Below are positions 28,644 to 38,922 of a stretch of 64,000 nt of DNA, in pieces. This DNA is from Pseudoxanthomonas sp. YR558. Lineage in GTDB: Bacteria > Pseudomonadota > Gammaproteobacteria > Xanthomonadales > Xanthomonadaceae. Numbering within the stretch: the first letter of the stretch is position 1; every line of letters starts with the position of its first letter. The DNA lies in NCBI RefSeq assembly GCF_900116385.1, contig NZ_FPCI01000002.1, forward strand, positions 186,001-250,000, read 5' to 3'. A program made the position numbers and the translations under genes. The notes beneath the pieces are model-generated. The model was given only the letters and a program-made list of their open reading frames with translations, was not told where the DNA came from and did no database searches.

Positions 28644-29539
28644 GGCAGGCGCACCCGGTCCACGCCGCGCGCCAGCACGCGCCCGGTGCGATGCGCGAAC
28701 ACGCCGCCCGACAACGGCGAGGCGGCGAGCGCGGCGGCGTCGAGTCCGACGCGTGCGCTGGTCACGTACAGCGTGTCCTCGCGCAACACGCTGCACGAAG
28801 GCTGTGGCGCCGGGACGCGTACGATCCGGTCGATGCGGCCATCCGGGAGGTAGCGCACCACGCGCCCAGCGCCCCACTGCGCGTTCCACAGCGCGCCTTC
28901 GGCGTCGATGATGGAACCGTCGGGTTCGGCGCCGGGCAGGTCGAGGTCGACGAACACCGCGATGTCGGACACGGCCGCGGTCGCCGCGTCGTAACGGCAA
29001 TGCAGGATCCGCGGCGTCACCGAATCGCAGAAGTACATCCGCGTGCCGGTGGCGTCGAAGCAGATCGAATTCGGGATGGCGGCGTGCGGCAAGGCCAGTT
29101 CACGCAGGCCGTGCGTCGCGGTGTACTGGTAGAAGCGGCCCACCGGACGCAGATCGGCGTGTTCGCTCTTGGTGCCGAACACGAAGCCGCCTTCACGATC
29201 CGCGCGGCCGTCGTTGATGCGGGTCATCGGGTCGCCGGCCTCGACATCGGTCAGCGGCTCCAGGGCGAGGTCGCGCGCGGACAATTGCGCTTCCACATCG
29301 CTCGCATGGAGCCCCTTCGCCAGGCCCAGCAGCAGGCGCCCATCCTCGCCGAGTGCGAGGCAACCGAGCGGCGAGGGGAGCGACCACGTATGCGTGTGGC
29401 CGCTGTCGGGGTCGTGCCGCCACAATTCGGCGGCGAGGATGTCGGTCCAGTACAGCACGCGACGGCGGTCGCACCACAGGATGCCTTCGCCCAGCGCGCA
29501 GCGGCTGTCGACGGCCAGGGTCGCCAGCGCCGTCGTCAC
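28640..29539 (-). CDS. SMP-30/gluconolactonase family lactonase (probable galactonolactonase)
   Basis: A 299-residue SMP-30/regucalcin-type six-blade propeller. It has CALGEGILW (metal-binding Glu), MTRINDGRAD (Asn and Asp ligands), IPNSICFDATGTRMYFCDS and EPDGSIIDAEGALWNA (catalytic Asp). Its context points to hydrolysis of galactono-1,4-lactone from the dehydrogenase step. The start is GTG 29539; the nearby ATG at 29544 is out of frame and meets a stop after two codons. It lies 4 bases after dgoD and is ATGA-coupled to dgoK. Confidence 0.83.
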   Translation of the reverse strand: MTTALATLAVDSRCALGEGILWCDRRRVLYWTDILAAELWRHDPDSGHTHTWSLPSPLGCLALGEDGRLLLGLAKGLHASDVEAQLSARDLALEPLTDVEAGDPMTRINDGRADREGGFVFGTKSEHADLRPVGRFYQYTATHGLRELALPHAAIPNSICFDATGTRMYFCDSVTPRILHCRYDAATAAVSDIAVFVDLDLPGAEPDGSIIDAEGALWNAQWGAGRVVRYLPDGRIDRIVRVPAPQPSCSVLREDTLYVTSARVGLDAAALAASPLSGGVFAHRTGRVLARGVDRVRLP

Positions 29540-29543
29540 CGCA

Positions 29544-30691
<1,148 letters not shown>

Positions 30692-30695
<4 letters not shown>

Positions 30696-31315
30696 GCGGC
30701 GTGGTCCAGGTAGGCCTGACGGAAGCGCCGCGCGTGCTCGCGCGTGCGCTCGACCGGCTGGCCGGGCTTGTAAAGTTCGCCGCCGATGCCGGCGCCCTGA
30801 CAGCCGGCTGAGAGGTAGCCGGAGAGGGTGTCGGGCGTGACGCCACCGACGGCGAATAGGGGAACCGGCGGCAGCACGCTGCGCAGGGCGCGCACCATCG
30901 CCGGTCCGTAGACGGATGCGGGGAACAGCTTGAGCATCTGCGCGCCGGCATCGAGCGCGTCGAAGGCTTCGCTCGCCGTGGCGACACCGGCGGCGACCTG
31001 CAGGCCGCGCTCGACCGCGTGACGGATCACCGGCGGGCGCGTGTTGGGCGTGACCATCCAGCGTCCACCGGCAGCGCGCAATGCATCCGCATCCGCCGTC
31101 GTCAGCACGGTGCCCGCTCCGATCCATGCGCGATCGCCGAACGCCTCCGCGGCAATGCGCACGCTGCGCGCCCAGTCCAGCGAATTGGTCGGGATCTCGA
31201 TCGCGTCGTAGCCTTCCTCCACCAGCGCGCCCACGTGCGCGGGCACGTCGGCCGGCGTAATGCCGCGCAGGATCGCGATCAGCGGCAGGGCGAAGGGGAG
31301 GGCGGGCGCGTCCAT
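30692..31315 (-). CDS. dgoA: DgoA, 2-dehydro-3-deoxy-6-phosphogalactonate aldolase
   Basis: A 207-residue KDPG/KDPGal-type class I aldolase with [10 protein letters not shown] (Arg17), IEIPTNS (Glu40) and the Schiff-base Lys129 in [12 protein letters not shown]. It cleaves KDPGal to pyruvate and glyceraldehyde 3-phosphate. The IPTNS variant and the DgoK/DgoD neighbours favour the galactonate enzyme over the Entner-Doudoroff KDPG aldolase. It begins 5 bases after the SDR stop. Confidence 0.93.
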
Positions 31316-31320
31316 GCGGA

Positions 31321-32061
31321 TCAGTCGTGGTAGAGCTGCGAACGGCCGCCATCGATGGTGATGTCGGTGGCGTTGATGAAGCGCGCTTCGTCGCTGGCGA
31401 GGAACAACGCGGTGAACGCCACTTCCTCGGGCGTGCCGATGCGCTTGGGCGGCAGCAGTGCCGCCTGCTTCTCGCGAGCGCCCGGTTCGCGCGCGAACCA
31501 GGCTTCGATGCGGGGCACCAGGATCAGCCCCGGCGAGATCGAGTTCACCCGGATCCCGCGCGCGGCGTACTCGATGCCGAGCGCGCGGGTCAGGCCGACC
31601 AGGCCGTGCTTGGCCACCGGATACGGGAAGCAGCCGGCGATGATCTTGTGGCCATGCACCGACGCGATGTTGACGATGCTGCCCGCGCCCTGCGCCTGCA
31701 TCGCCGGCAGCACCGCGCGGCAGAGGTGCCAGGCGCCCTTGAGGTTGAGCGACAGGCAGCGTTCCCAATCCTCGTCGGACAGGGTGAGCGGATCGGAGAA
31801 CACATCCGCACCGGCGTTGTTGACGAGCACATCGATGCGGCCATGCGCGGCGAGCACCGCCTGCACGGCTGCGTCGACGGCGCCGGCGTCGGTGATGTCG
31901 GCGATGCGATGCTGCACGCCGTCATCGGCCGCAGGTGCGGCCTGCTTGTCGAGGCCGACCACGGTGGCGCCCTCGCGTGCGAACAGGTGCGCCGTGGCCG
32001 CGCCGATGCCGCTGGCGGCACCGGTGACCAGCGCGACCTTCCCGGACAGGCGGCCGCTCAT
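31321..32061 (-). CDS. SDR-family sugar dehydrogenase (probable galactose 1-dehydrogenase)
   Basis: A 246-residue short-chain dehydrogenase with cofactor motif TGAASGIG (13-20), VNNAG (80-84), catalytic Ser134, Tyr147 and Lys151, and LDK at the end of beta-2, consistent with NAD. As the first enzyme of the dgo operon it probably oxidises D-galactose (possibly also L-arabinose or D-fucose) to the lactone. The ATG 32061 overlaps the stop of a 26-codon open frame (ATGA) and has only a weak ribosome site of its own, suggesting coupling. Confidence 0.85.
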   Translation of the reverse strand: MSGRLSGKVALVTGAASGIGAATAHLFAREGATVVGLDKQAAPAADDGVQHRIADITDAGAVDAAVQAVLAAHGRIDVLVNNAGADVFSDPLTLSDEDWERCLSLNLKGAWHLCRAVLPAMQAQGAGSIVNIASVHGHKIIAGCFPYPVAKHGLVGLTRALGIEYAARGIRVNSISPGLILVPRIEAWFAREPGAREKQAALLPPKRIGTPEEVAFTALFLASDEARFINATDITIDGGRSQLYHD

Positions 32062-32138
32062 GGGAGACGGATTCCGTCCGGCGTGGACGCGACGATGGCG
32101 CCGGCACGCGACGTGCCGTCGGATTGCGATGTCGCCAT
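32058..32138 (-). CDS. Possible 26-residue leader peptide before the galactose operon
   Basis: ATG 32138 has a strong GGGAGGAGGG just upstream. It opens a 26-codon frame, MATSQSDGTSRAGAIVASTP then DGIRLP, whose stop overlaps the SDR start codon by 4 bases (ATGA). The peptide is unlike any family known to me. It may be a small protein or a leader whose translation delivers ribosomes to the SDR gene. It could also be a remnant of a longer N-terminus. Expression is unproven. Confidence 0.45.
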   Translation of the reverse strand: MATSQSDGTSRAGAIVASTPDGIRLP

Positions 32139-32280
32139 GGGGCCCTCCTCCCGGCGGTGATCGGATGCGGGGATGTCCCGTGGCGGACCTGTGCCGGCCG
32201 TCCCCGGGGCCTCCCCTCGCGGGCGGTCAGGCATGGCTGCCGACCCGCGCATGAAGCGTGGCATAGCCTCGCGTGGGCAT

Positions 32281-32311
32281 CTATGTACGACAAATGAAAT
32301 TTTTGTCATAG
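32281..32311 (-). promoter_or_regulatory. Galactose-operon promoter/operator dyad
   Basis: An AT-rich island in GC-rich DNA contains GACAAA (32289-32294) opposed to TTTGTC (32302-32307), and an outer CTATG/CATAG pair (32281-32285 with 32307-32311). Read on the minus strand, ATGACA (-35 candidate, 32304-32309) and TACATA (-10 candidate, 32282-32287) are 16 bases apart. A regulator bound to the dyad would sit directly on the promoter. Confidence 0.55.
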
Positions 32312-32312
32312 G

Positions 32313-32331
32313 CTATTCCGCACACGAATAG
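32313..32331. promoter_or_regulatory. LysR-type operator dyad, copy 1
   Basis: CTATTC-N7-GAATAG, extended by one more base pair to GCTATTC/GAATAGC (32312-32318 with 32326-32332), lies 20 bases before the LysR start. It contains the T-N11-A core of LysR boxes. A near-identical 19-bp dyad is found at 33363-33381 upstream of the TonB receptor. Likely uses are autoregulation and control of the divergent galactose operon. Confidence 0.65.
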
Positions 32332-32350
32332 CTCGTGCCCGGAGGCGACC

Positions 32351-33352
32351 ATGGTCCACCCCACCACCGGCTGGTTCGGCGCCACGCGCCTGAAGACCCG
32401 CCATCTTTCCCTGCTGCTGCACCTGTACGAACAGCGCTCGGTCCTGCGCGCCGCCGAGGCCGCCAACATGACCCAGCCCGCCGCGTCCAAGCTGCTGGCG
32501 GAGATGGAGAGCCTGCTGGGCGTGCCCCTGTTCGAACGCCATGCCCGTGGCGTGGAGCCCACCTGGTACGGCCAGGTGCTGATACGCCGCGCGCGCTCGG
32601 CCCTGTCGGAGATCGGTCGCGCCCACGACGAGATCGCCGCGCTGCGCAGTGGGCGCATGGGCCAGGCCGCGATCGGTACCGTGGTGAATCCCGGTACCAC
32701 CCTGGTGCCGCAGGCCATCGCGGCGGTGAAGCGCGATTTCCCCGACATCCTCATCAAGGTCGAGATGGATTACAGCCGGCCGCTGGTGGCCAAGCTGCTG
32801 GATGGGCAGCTCGACATCGTGGTCGGTCGCATCATGGGCCCCGAAGGCGCGGGCGAGTTGGATTTCGAGCCGCTGGCCGACGAGCCGCACGCCGTCATCG
32901 TGCGCGCCGGCCACCCGCTGACCCGGCGTCCGCGCATTACCCACGCCGACCTGGCCGACTACGGCTGGATCATGCCCCCGGCCGCCAGCGTGCTGCGGTC
33001 GCGCCTGGATGCGGTGTTCCTCGAACACGGCCAGCCGCCACCGCAGAACATCGTCGAAACCGCGTCGCTGCCGGTGATCATCCATCTACTGCGCCATAGC
33101 GACCTGTTGACGGCGCTGCCGGCCGAGTCGGTCGGCCCGTACCTGCAGACAGGGCAGATGTGCGTGTTGCCGATCGAGCTGGGCGTGCGCATGGAGTTCT
33201 TCGGCATCATCCGCCGGCGTGATCAGCTGCTGTCCCCGGGCGCCGAGCGCGTCTTGGACGCCCTCCGCAGCACGGCCCGTCGCCTCTATACCGACCTGGA
33301 ACCCTCCCAGACGGGCACGGTGCCGCCCTCAGGCGATGGCGGCGGCGGTTGA
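32351..33352 (+). CDS. LysR-family transcriptional regulator (GbpR-like)
   Basis: A 333-residue LysR regulator. An N-terminal winged helix-turn-helix (about residues 15-75; RAAEAANMTQPAASKLLAEME is split by the turn) precedes a substrate-binding domain (100-305) beginning AAIGTVVNPGTTLVPQAI. The form resembles GbpR and related regulators that sense galactose-type sugars, and the Pro/Gly-rich tail (SGDGGGG) is probably unstructured. GGAGG lies before ATG 32351. Divergent from the galactose operon and next to the TonB receptor, it probably controls one or both. Confidence 0.88.
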   Translation: MVHPTTGWFGATRLKTRHLSLLLHLYEQRSVLRAAEAANMTQPAASKLLAEMESLLGVPLFERHARGVEPTWYGQVLIRRARSALSEIGRAHDEIAALRSGRMGQAAIGTVVNPGTTLVPQAIAAVKRDFPDILIKVEMDYSRPLVAKLLDGQLDIVVGRIMGPEGAGELDFEPLADEPHAVIVRAGHPLTRRPRITHADLADYGWIMPPAASVLRSRLDAVFLEHGQPPPQNIVETASLPVIIHLLRHSDLLTALPAESVGPYLQTGQMCVLPIELGVRMEFFGIIRRRDQLLSPGAERVLDALRSTARRLYTDLEPSQTGTVPPSGDGGGG

Positions 33353-33362
33353 GTCCGAGGAC

Positions 33363-33429
33363 CTATTCGAGTTCGGTATAGCTGGCGATCAATATTTCAT
33401 TGGTACGGCATGTCAGCGCCGCCTATGCT
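33363..33429 (+). promoter_or_regulatory. LysR-type dyad copy 2 and TonB-receptor promoter
   Basis: CTATTC-N7-GTATAG at 33363-33381 repeats the dyad found before the LysR gene, with one base change in the right arm. Downstream are TTGGTA (33400-33405) and TATGCT (33424-33429), 18 bases apart, a good sigma-70 pair. With a start near 33436 the dyad centre is at about -64, the usual LysR recognition position. The mRNA leader would be about 215 bases; no gene is seen in the 300 bases before the receptor. Confidence 0.6.
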
Positions 33430-33652
33430 CCCGCCGCAGTCACAGGAAGGCGGTCCCACGGCCGCCAGGTGAGCGCCAGACACCGTGGCCGGCAGGTTCC
33501 GGGCATCGCGGCGCCCCACGGGAAAGACCGAAACATCGACGACGGCGGCCGGGGGCCGCAGCCGTCACCGCTTCATCCGGCCACGGGGCGCGAAGACGTC
33601 CGGGCAGGACCACAACTCAATCGTTTGCCATGTGTCCTGGGAGGGAACATCC

Positions 33653-36604
33653 ATGTCAACGCGTCAGCGCCGCATCGCGGCTGGCCCCCGTGCGGGCCGT
33701 TCCGCCGGCCGCCACCTTCAACCCACCGTCCTCGCTCTCGGCATCGCGTTGCTGCTGTCGACGCCTGCGTTCGCGCAGGAGGCCACGACCGAGGCGAAGG
33801 AAGGCGACAAGACCACCGAACTCGATGCGGTCGTCGTCACCGGTATCCGCGGTTCCGTCTATCGCGCGCAGGACATCAAGCGCGACGCCGACACGTTCGT
33901 CGATTCGGTCACCGCACTCGACATCGGCGCCTTGCCCGATCGCAGCGTCACGGAAACGCTGTCGCGCATTCCCGGCGTGACCATCGACCGTTTCCTGACC
34001 GTCGGCGATCCGGAGCACTTCTCCGCAGAAGGCGGTGGCGTGCAGGTGCGCGGCCTCACCCAAGTCCGCTCCGAATTGAACGGTCGCGACAGCTTTTCCG
34101 CGTCCGGCGGCCGCAGCCTCAGCTTCCAGGACGTGCCTGCGGAGTTGATGGCCGGCGTCGATGTCTACAAGAACCAGAAGGCGGACATGATCGAAGGCGG
34201 CCTCGGCGGCACCGTCGACCTGCGCACCTTCATGCCGTTCGATATCGAAGGCAGCCGGTTCGGCATGTCGTTCAGCGCCAACAGGGGCGACTTCGCCGAC
34301 CAGCTGAAGCCCTCGGGCTCGGTGCTCTTCAGCAATCGCTGGGACACCGATGCGGGCGAGTTCGGCATCCTGGTCAACCTGGCCCATTCCGAACTGGCGA
34401 CCCGCACCGACGGCATGTTCGTGCGGCCGTTCTTCAATACCGCCAACTCCGACCTCAACAACGACGGCACCAACGAAAGCCTGTGGCTGCCGCGCGGCGC
34501 CGACTGGCGCACGCTGGAATACGAGCGCGAACGCCAGGGCGCCTACGTTGCGCTGCAATGGCGGCCGAACGACAACCTGGAGCTGTTCGCCACCGCCTTC
34601 CAGAGCCGATACGACGAGTTGTGGTACGAAGACGCGATCTTCGTCTCCAACGATCCGCTGCAAGTGCGCGTCGATGCCAGTCAGCCGTACGAACTCGATG
34701 GCAACGTGTTCGTTTCGGGCCGACTGCGGTCGAATGGCGACATCCCGATGGGCACGGACATCCGTGCCTCGCACCGCAAGTCCGACACCACCGACTACTC
34801 GTTCGGCCTGAAGTGGCTGTTCAGCGATCGAACCGAGTTCTCCACCGACCTGCAGTACATCAAGGCGAATACCGAGGCGCTGGATTCCACGGTGTCGCTC
34901 GGCCTCAACGTGCCCTACATCGACATCGACCTGGGCCATGGCGTGCCGCGGATCGGCGTGGACAACCAGTTCACCGCCAACCCTGCGAACTACTACTGGG
35001 GGTTCACGATGGACCACCAGGATGACAACACCGCCGACGAAGTCGCCTGGCGCGCGGACCTGAAGCACAGCTTCGACAGCAATTTCTTCGATTCCTTCAA
35101 GGTCGGCGTGCGCGTCACCGACCGCGATGCGCACAGCATCGATACCGGCTACGACTGGCAGCCGGTGTTCCAGCCCTGGATGCAGTGGTGGGCGCTGCCG
35201 GGCGGCGTGCCGCTGCCGGGCCTAGACCTCAACGGCACGGTCAACTCCAGCCTGACCAACCTGATCACCTTCGACAACTTCTACCGTGGCGGCGCTTCGA
35301 CGCCGGGCTCGTTCTACTCGCCGGTGCTGTCTACCGCGCTCAATTTCCCGAACAGTTACCTCGACATCCACGGCGCGGCGATCCCGTACTACACCTGTTG
35401 CTACGGCCAGATCACGCCGCGCAACCTCGCCGACCCGCAGTGGGGCAACGTGCAGACCGAGCGCACCTACGCCGCCTACGCGATGCTGAACTTCGCGATG
35501 GACGAGGCGCGCATCGACGGCAACGTCGGCGTACGCGTGGTCCGTACGGAGAACAGCGCGAAGGGCTACCTGGTCTATCCGAACAATGCGTTCGCGCCGT
35601 ACCTGGGCACGGGCCAGTCGGAGCCGATCTCTGCGGAGAACTCGTACACCGATGTGTTGCCCAGTGCGAACGTGAAGTGGGAACCGGCCGAAAACTGGAT
35701 CGTCCGCTTCGCCGCATCGAAGGCCATCGCACGGCCTGCCTTCAGCGACATGCAGGCCTACCAGGTGCTCAGCGTGGCCGTCCGCGACGGCGTCAACCCA
35801 CAGCCGGGCGACGAGCTCGGTCCGGAAGACCTGGAACTCACCGGCAGTTCCACCGACAACCCGTACCTGACGCCGATGAAGGCCAATCAGTTCGACCTGT
35901 CGCTGGAGTGGTACTTCGCGCCGGAAAGCGGCGGCATGGCCTGGGTGAACTTCTTCTACAAGGACATCAAGGACTACTTCCGCCAACAGACCGAGCTGCT
36001 CGCCTATCCGGGCGTCGACGGCAACGACTACGACTATCGCGTGTCCCGTCTGGTGAACGTCGGCAAGGCGAAGATCCAGGGTGCGGAGATCGGCTGGAAC
36101 CAGTTCTTCGATTTCCTCCCCGCGCCGTTCGATGGGCTCGGCATGTCCGCCAACTACACCTACATCGATAGCTCGACGCGAATCCCGGCGGCCTCCAATG
36201 CCGTGCCCGTCGATACCGACGGATCGCTGTTCGACGACCTGCCGGCCGATGGCCTGTCGAAGAACTCGTACAACGTCGCGGCGTTCTACGAAAAGGGCCC
36301 GTGGCAGGTTCGCCTGGCCTACAACTGGCGCAGCGAATATCTGCTGTCGATCGGCCCGAACGGCTACAACGGCGGCGACGGCGGCATCCCGTGGAAGCTG
36401 CCGGTGTACAGCGACAGCTTCGGTCAGTTGGATGGGTCGATCTTCTACAAGTTCTCGGACAACGTGCAGTTCGGCCTTGAGATGAACAACCTCAACAACG
36501 CCGAGCAGCGCACGCTGATGGACCAGAACGGCGCCGGCAAGCGCACCACGTCGTGGTACGTCAACGACCGCCGTTACGCCGCGACGCTTCGCTTCACATT
36601 CTGA
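33653..36604 (+). CDS. TonB-dependent receptor of the xyloglucan locus
   Basis: A 983-residue outer-membrane receptor. It has a signal peptide (LALGIALLLSTPAFAQ), a TonB box ELDAVVVTGIRGS, a plug with ALDIGALPDRSVTETLSRIPGV and VQVRGL, and a long barrel ending in phenylalanine (RRYAATLRFTF). This is the carbohydrate-type TBDR class common in Xanthomonas and Caulobacter. ATG 33653 follows GAGGGAAC. The genes downstream suggest it imports xyloglucan oligosaccharides released by GH74 at the surface. It is followed by a hairpin and then GH74. Confidence 0.93.
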   Translation: MSTRQRRIAAGPRAGRSAGRHLQPTVLALGIALLLSTPAFAQEATTEAKEGDKTTELDAVVVTGIRGSVYRAQDIKRDADTFVDSVTALDIGALPDRSVTETLSRIPGVTIDRFLTVGDPEHFSAEGGGVQVRGLTQVRSELNGRDSFSASGGRSLSFQDVPAELMAGVDVYKNQKADMIEGGLGGTVDLRTFMPFDIEGSRFGMSFSANRGDFADQLKPSGSVLFSNRWDTDAGEFGILVNLAHSELATRTDGMFVRPFFNTANSDLNNDGTNESLWLPRGADWRTLEYERERQGAYVALQWRPNDNLELFATAFQSRYDELWYEDAIFVSNDPLQVRVDASQPYELDGNVFVSGRLRSNGDIPMGTDIRASHRKSDTTDYSFGLKWLFSDRTEFSTDLQYIKANTEALDSTVSLGLNVPYIDIDLGHGVPRIGVDNQFTANPANYYWGFTMDHQDDNTADEVAWRADLKHSFDSNFFDSFKVGVRVTDRDAHSIDTGYDWQPVFQPWMQWWALPGGVPLPGLDLNGTVNSSLTNLITFDNFYRGGASTPGSFYSPVLSTALNFPNSYLDIHGAAIPYYTCCYGQITPRNLADPQWGNVQTERTYAAYAMLNFAMDEARIDGNVGVRVVRTENSAKGYLVYPNNAFAPYLGTGQSEPISAENSYTDVLPSANVKWEPAENWIVRFAASKAIARPAFSDMQAYQVLSVAVRDGVNPQPGDELGPEDLELTGSSTDNPYLTPMKANQFDLSLEWYFAPESGGMAWVNFFYKDIKDYFRQQTELLAYPGVDGNDYDYRVSRLVNVGKAKIQGAEIGWNQFFDFLPAPFDGLGMSANYTYIDSSTRIPAASNAVPVDTDGSLFDDLPADGLSKNSYNVAAFYEKGPWQVRLAYNWRSEYLLSIGPNGYNGGDGGIPWKLPVYSDSFGQLDGSIFYKFSDNVQFGLEMNNLNNAEQRTLMDQNGAGKRTTSWYVNDRRYAATLRFTF

Positions 36605-36614
36605 CGCGGTACCA

Positions 36615-36641
36615 GGAACGGCCGGTGTCGCCGGCCGTTCC
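36615..36641 (+). terminator. Hairpin between the TonB receptor and GH74
   Basis: A perfect 11-bp stem (36615-36625 with 36631-36641, GGAACGGCCGG/CCGGCCGTTCC) has a 5-base loop, 10 bases after the receptor stop. Only TTCG follows, so it is a weak terminator at best. It probably acts as an attenuator or an mRNA 3'-end stabiliser that raises receptor message over the enzyme messages. Confidence 0.6.
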
Positions 36642-36723
36642 TTCGATGGACCGGCGCACGCCCGATGCGGCGCCCGAGGTGTGCTTCCTGCCGGCGCACC
36701 GCTGTTCCCCGACAGGAGATTCC

Positions 36724-38922
36724 GTGCTCACGCTTCGCCTGACCCTCGCGCTGTTCGTTTTCCTGCTGGTGCCCGGCGCGGCGGCGAAGGACGACGTCAC
36801 CGGCTACCGCTGGCGCAATGTCGCCATCGGTGGCGGCGGTTTCGTCAGCGGCCTGGTCTTCCATCCGCACGAGAAAGGCTTGCTGTACGCCCGTACCGAC
36901 ATCGGTGGCGCGTACCGCTGGCAGCCGCGCGAACAGCGCTGGCAACCCCTGATGGACTGGATGGGCCATGACGACAGCGGCCGCTTCGGCGTGGAGAGCC
37001 TGGCGCTGGATCCGTCCGATCCGAATCGCCTCTATCTTGCCGTTGGCACCTATCTGCACGAGCGTGGACAGGATGGCGTGATCCTGCGTTCGACCGATCG
37101 CGGGGCGACGTTCCAGCGGACATCGCTGCCGTTCAAGCTCGGTGGCAACGAGCAGGGGCGCGGCAACGGGGAGCGCCTCGCGGTGGATCCGAACGACGGC
37201 CGCGTGCTGCTGTTCGGCACGCGTGCCAACGGCCTGTGGCGGAGCGACGATGCTGGCGCGACGTGGCGCGAGAGCGCCGGCTTTCCCGCGATCGCGAAGG
37301 ATCGGTCGGCCTGGGCGATGGGGTGGCGCGAGCTGCGTCCGATGGGCATCGCGTTCGTCGTGTTCGATCCGGTGGATGGCACGAAAGGCGTGCCGTCGAA
37401 GACGATCTACGCCGGCGTCTCGACGAACGAAACCAGCCTCTATCGTTCGCGCGATGGTGGCGCGACGTGGCAGGCCGTGCCCGGCCAGCCGGTCGGACTG
37501 CGCCCGAGCCACATGGTGCGCGATGCGCGTGGCCGCTGGCTGTTGAGTTACGGCGACGAGCCCGGGCCGAACAACATGGCTGACGGCGCCGTCTGGCGCC
37601 TCGACCCCGCCGGCGATCGCTGGGAAGACATCACGCCCGTGCGCCGCTCGAAGGCCGATGCCGGCTTTGGCTGGGGGGCCGTGGCGGTGGATGCGACGAA
37701 TCCCGACATCATCATCGCCAGTACGTTCCGTCGGTACCAACCGCACGACGACATCTATCGCAGCCTCGATGGCGGACGCACGTGGGCGGCGCTGTTCCCG
37801 CGGTCCGGGTTCGACCATGCGTCGGCACCGTGGACGCAGGACGCCAAGCCGCACTGGATGGCCGACCTGGAGATCGATCCCTTCGATGCCAACCGCCTGC
37901 TGTTCGTCACTGGCTACGGCGTGTGGGCGTCCACCAATGCGAAGGCCTTCGATGCGGGCGCCGAGATGGCGTGGCGTTTCGAACAGACGGGCTTCGAGGA
38001 AACGGTGCCGCTGGCGCTGACAAGTCCACCGCAAGGCGCGCACCTGGTGAGCGGCCTCGGCGACGTCGACGGCTTCGTCCACGACAATCTCGATGTCTCG
38101 CAACAGCGCTTCGCCGGTGTGCGCTTCTCCAACACGGAAAGCCTGGCCTTCGCCGGCCGCGCCCCGCAGGTGATGGTGCGCACGGGCTACTTCCACAACC
38201 GGCCGGAAGGCGCGGTGCGTGGTGCATGGTCGAACGATGGCGGGCGTACGTGGACCGCCTTCGCGACCGAGCCGGCCGATGGCGAAGGCGCGGGGAAGAT
38301 CACGCTCGCAGCCGATGGCAAGCGCGCGATCTGGCTTCCGCGCAACGGTGAGCGCCATTGGATCACCGCCGACATGGGAGGGCGCTGGCAACCGGTGAAA
38401 GGCCTGCCGAAAACCGCGGTGGTGGAAGCCGACCGCGTCGATGAAGGGATCTACTACGGCTTCGATGCGATCAGCGGCAAGCTCTACGTCAGCGGTAACG
38501 GCGGCGTCGCCTTCGAGGAAGTGCGCGCGCCGGTCGGCGAGATCGGCGACTGGTATCGCGCCGAGATCCGGCCACACCCGGAGAAGACGGGCGAAGCCTG
38601 GATCGCCGCATCGTGGCGCGGCCTGCTGCACCTCGCGCCTGGCAAGCTGGAGCGCGTGCCCGGTGTAGACAACGTCATGTCCGTGGGCCTGGGCAAGCCG
38701 GCGAAGGAGGGCGACGCGCCCGTGCTGTTCGTGTTCGGCGAAGTGCGTGGGCAGCGTGGCCTGTTCCGTTCGGACGATGGTGGGCGCCGCTGGCGCCGCA
38801 TCGATAGTGACGCACTGCGATTCGGCGGCATCATCCGCCATGTGACAGGCGATCCCCGCCTGCACGGCCGCGTTTACTTCGGCACCGAAGGACGCGGCAT
38901 CTGGTACGGAGATCCGGAATGA
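36724..38922 (+). CDS. GH74 xyloglucanase
   Basis: A 732-residue exported enzyme with signal peptide (LRLTLALFVFLLVPGAAA). It is built of tandem beta-propellers with at least six visible Asp-box repeats such as RSTDRGATF, RSDDAGATW, RSRDGGATW and RSLDGGRTW. The catalytic regions are YARTDIGGAYRW (Asp59) and SGLGDVDGF, as in GH74. It cleaves the beta-1,4-glucan backbone of xyloglucan. The start is GTG 36724, behind AGGAGAT; an upstream ATG would put the signal peptide internally. Its stop overlaps the acetylesterase start (ATGA). Confidence 0.93.
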   Translation: MLTLRLTLALFVFLLVPGAAAKDDVTGYRWRNVAIGGGGFVSGLVFHPHEKGLLYARTDIGGAYRWQPREQRWQPLMDWMGHDDSGRFGVESLALDPSDPNRLYLAVGTYLHERGQDGVILRSTDRGATFQRTSLPFKLGGNEQGRGNGERLAVDPNDGRVLLFGTRANGLWRSDDAGATWRESAGFPAIAKDRSAWAMGWRELRPMGIAFVVFDPVDGTKGVPSKTIYAGVSTNETSLYRSRDGGATWQAVPGQPVGLRPSHMVRDARGRWLLSYGDEPGPNNMADGAVWRLDPAGDRWEDITPVRRSKADAGFGWGAVAVDATNPDIIIASTFRRYQPHDDIYRSLDGGRTWAALFPRSGFDHASAPWTQDAKPHWMADLEIDPFDANRLLFVTGYGVWASTNAKAFDAGAEMAWRFEQTGFEETVPLALTSPPQGAHLVSGLGDVDGFVHDNLDVSQQRFAGVRFSNTESLAFAGRAPQVMVRTGYFHNRPEGAVRGAWSNDGGRTWTAFATEPADGEGAGKITLAADGKRAIWLPRNGERHWITADMGGRWQPVKGLPKTAVVEADRVDEGIYYGFDAISGKLYVSGNGGVAFEEVRAPVGEIGDWYRAEIRPHPEKTGEAWIAASWRGLLHLAPGKLERVPGVDNVMSVGLGKPAKEGDAPVLFVFGEVRGQRGLFRSDDGGRRWRRIDSDALRFGGIIRHVTGDPRLHGRVYFGTEGRGIWYGDPE

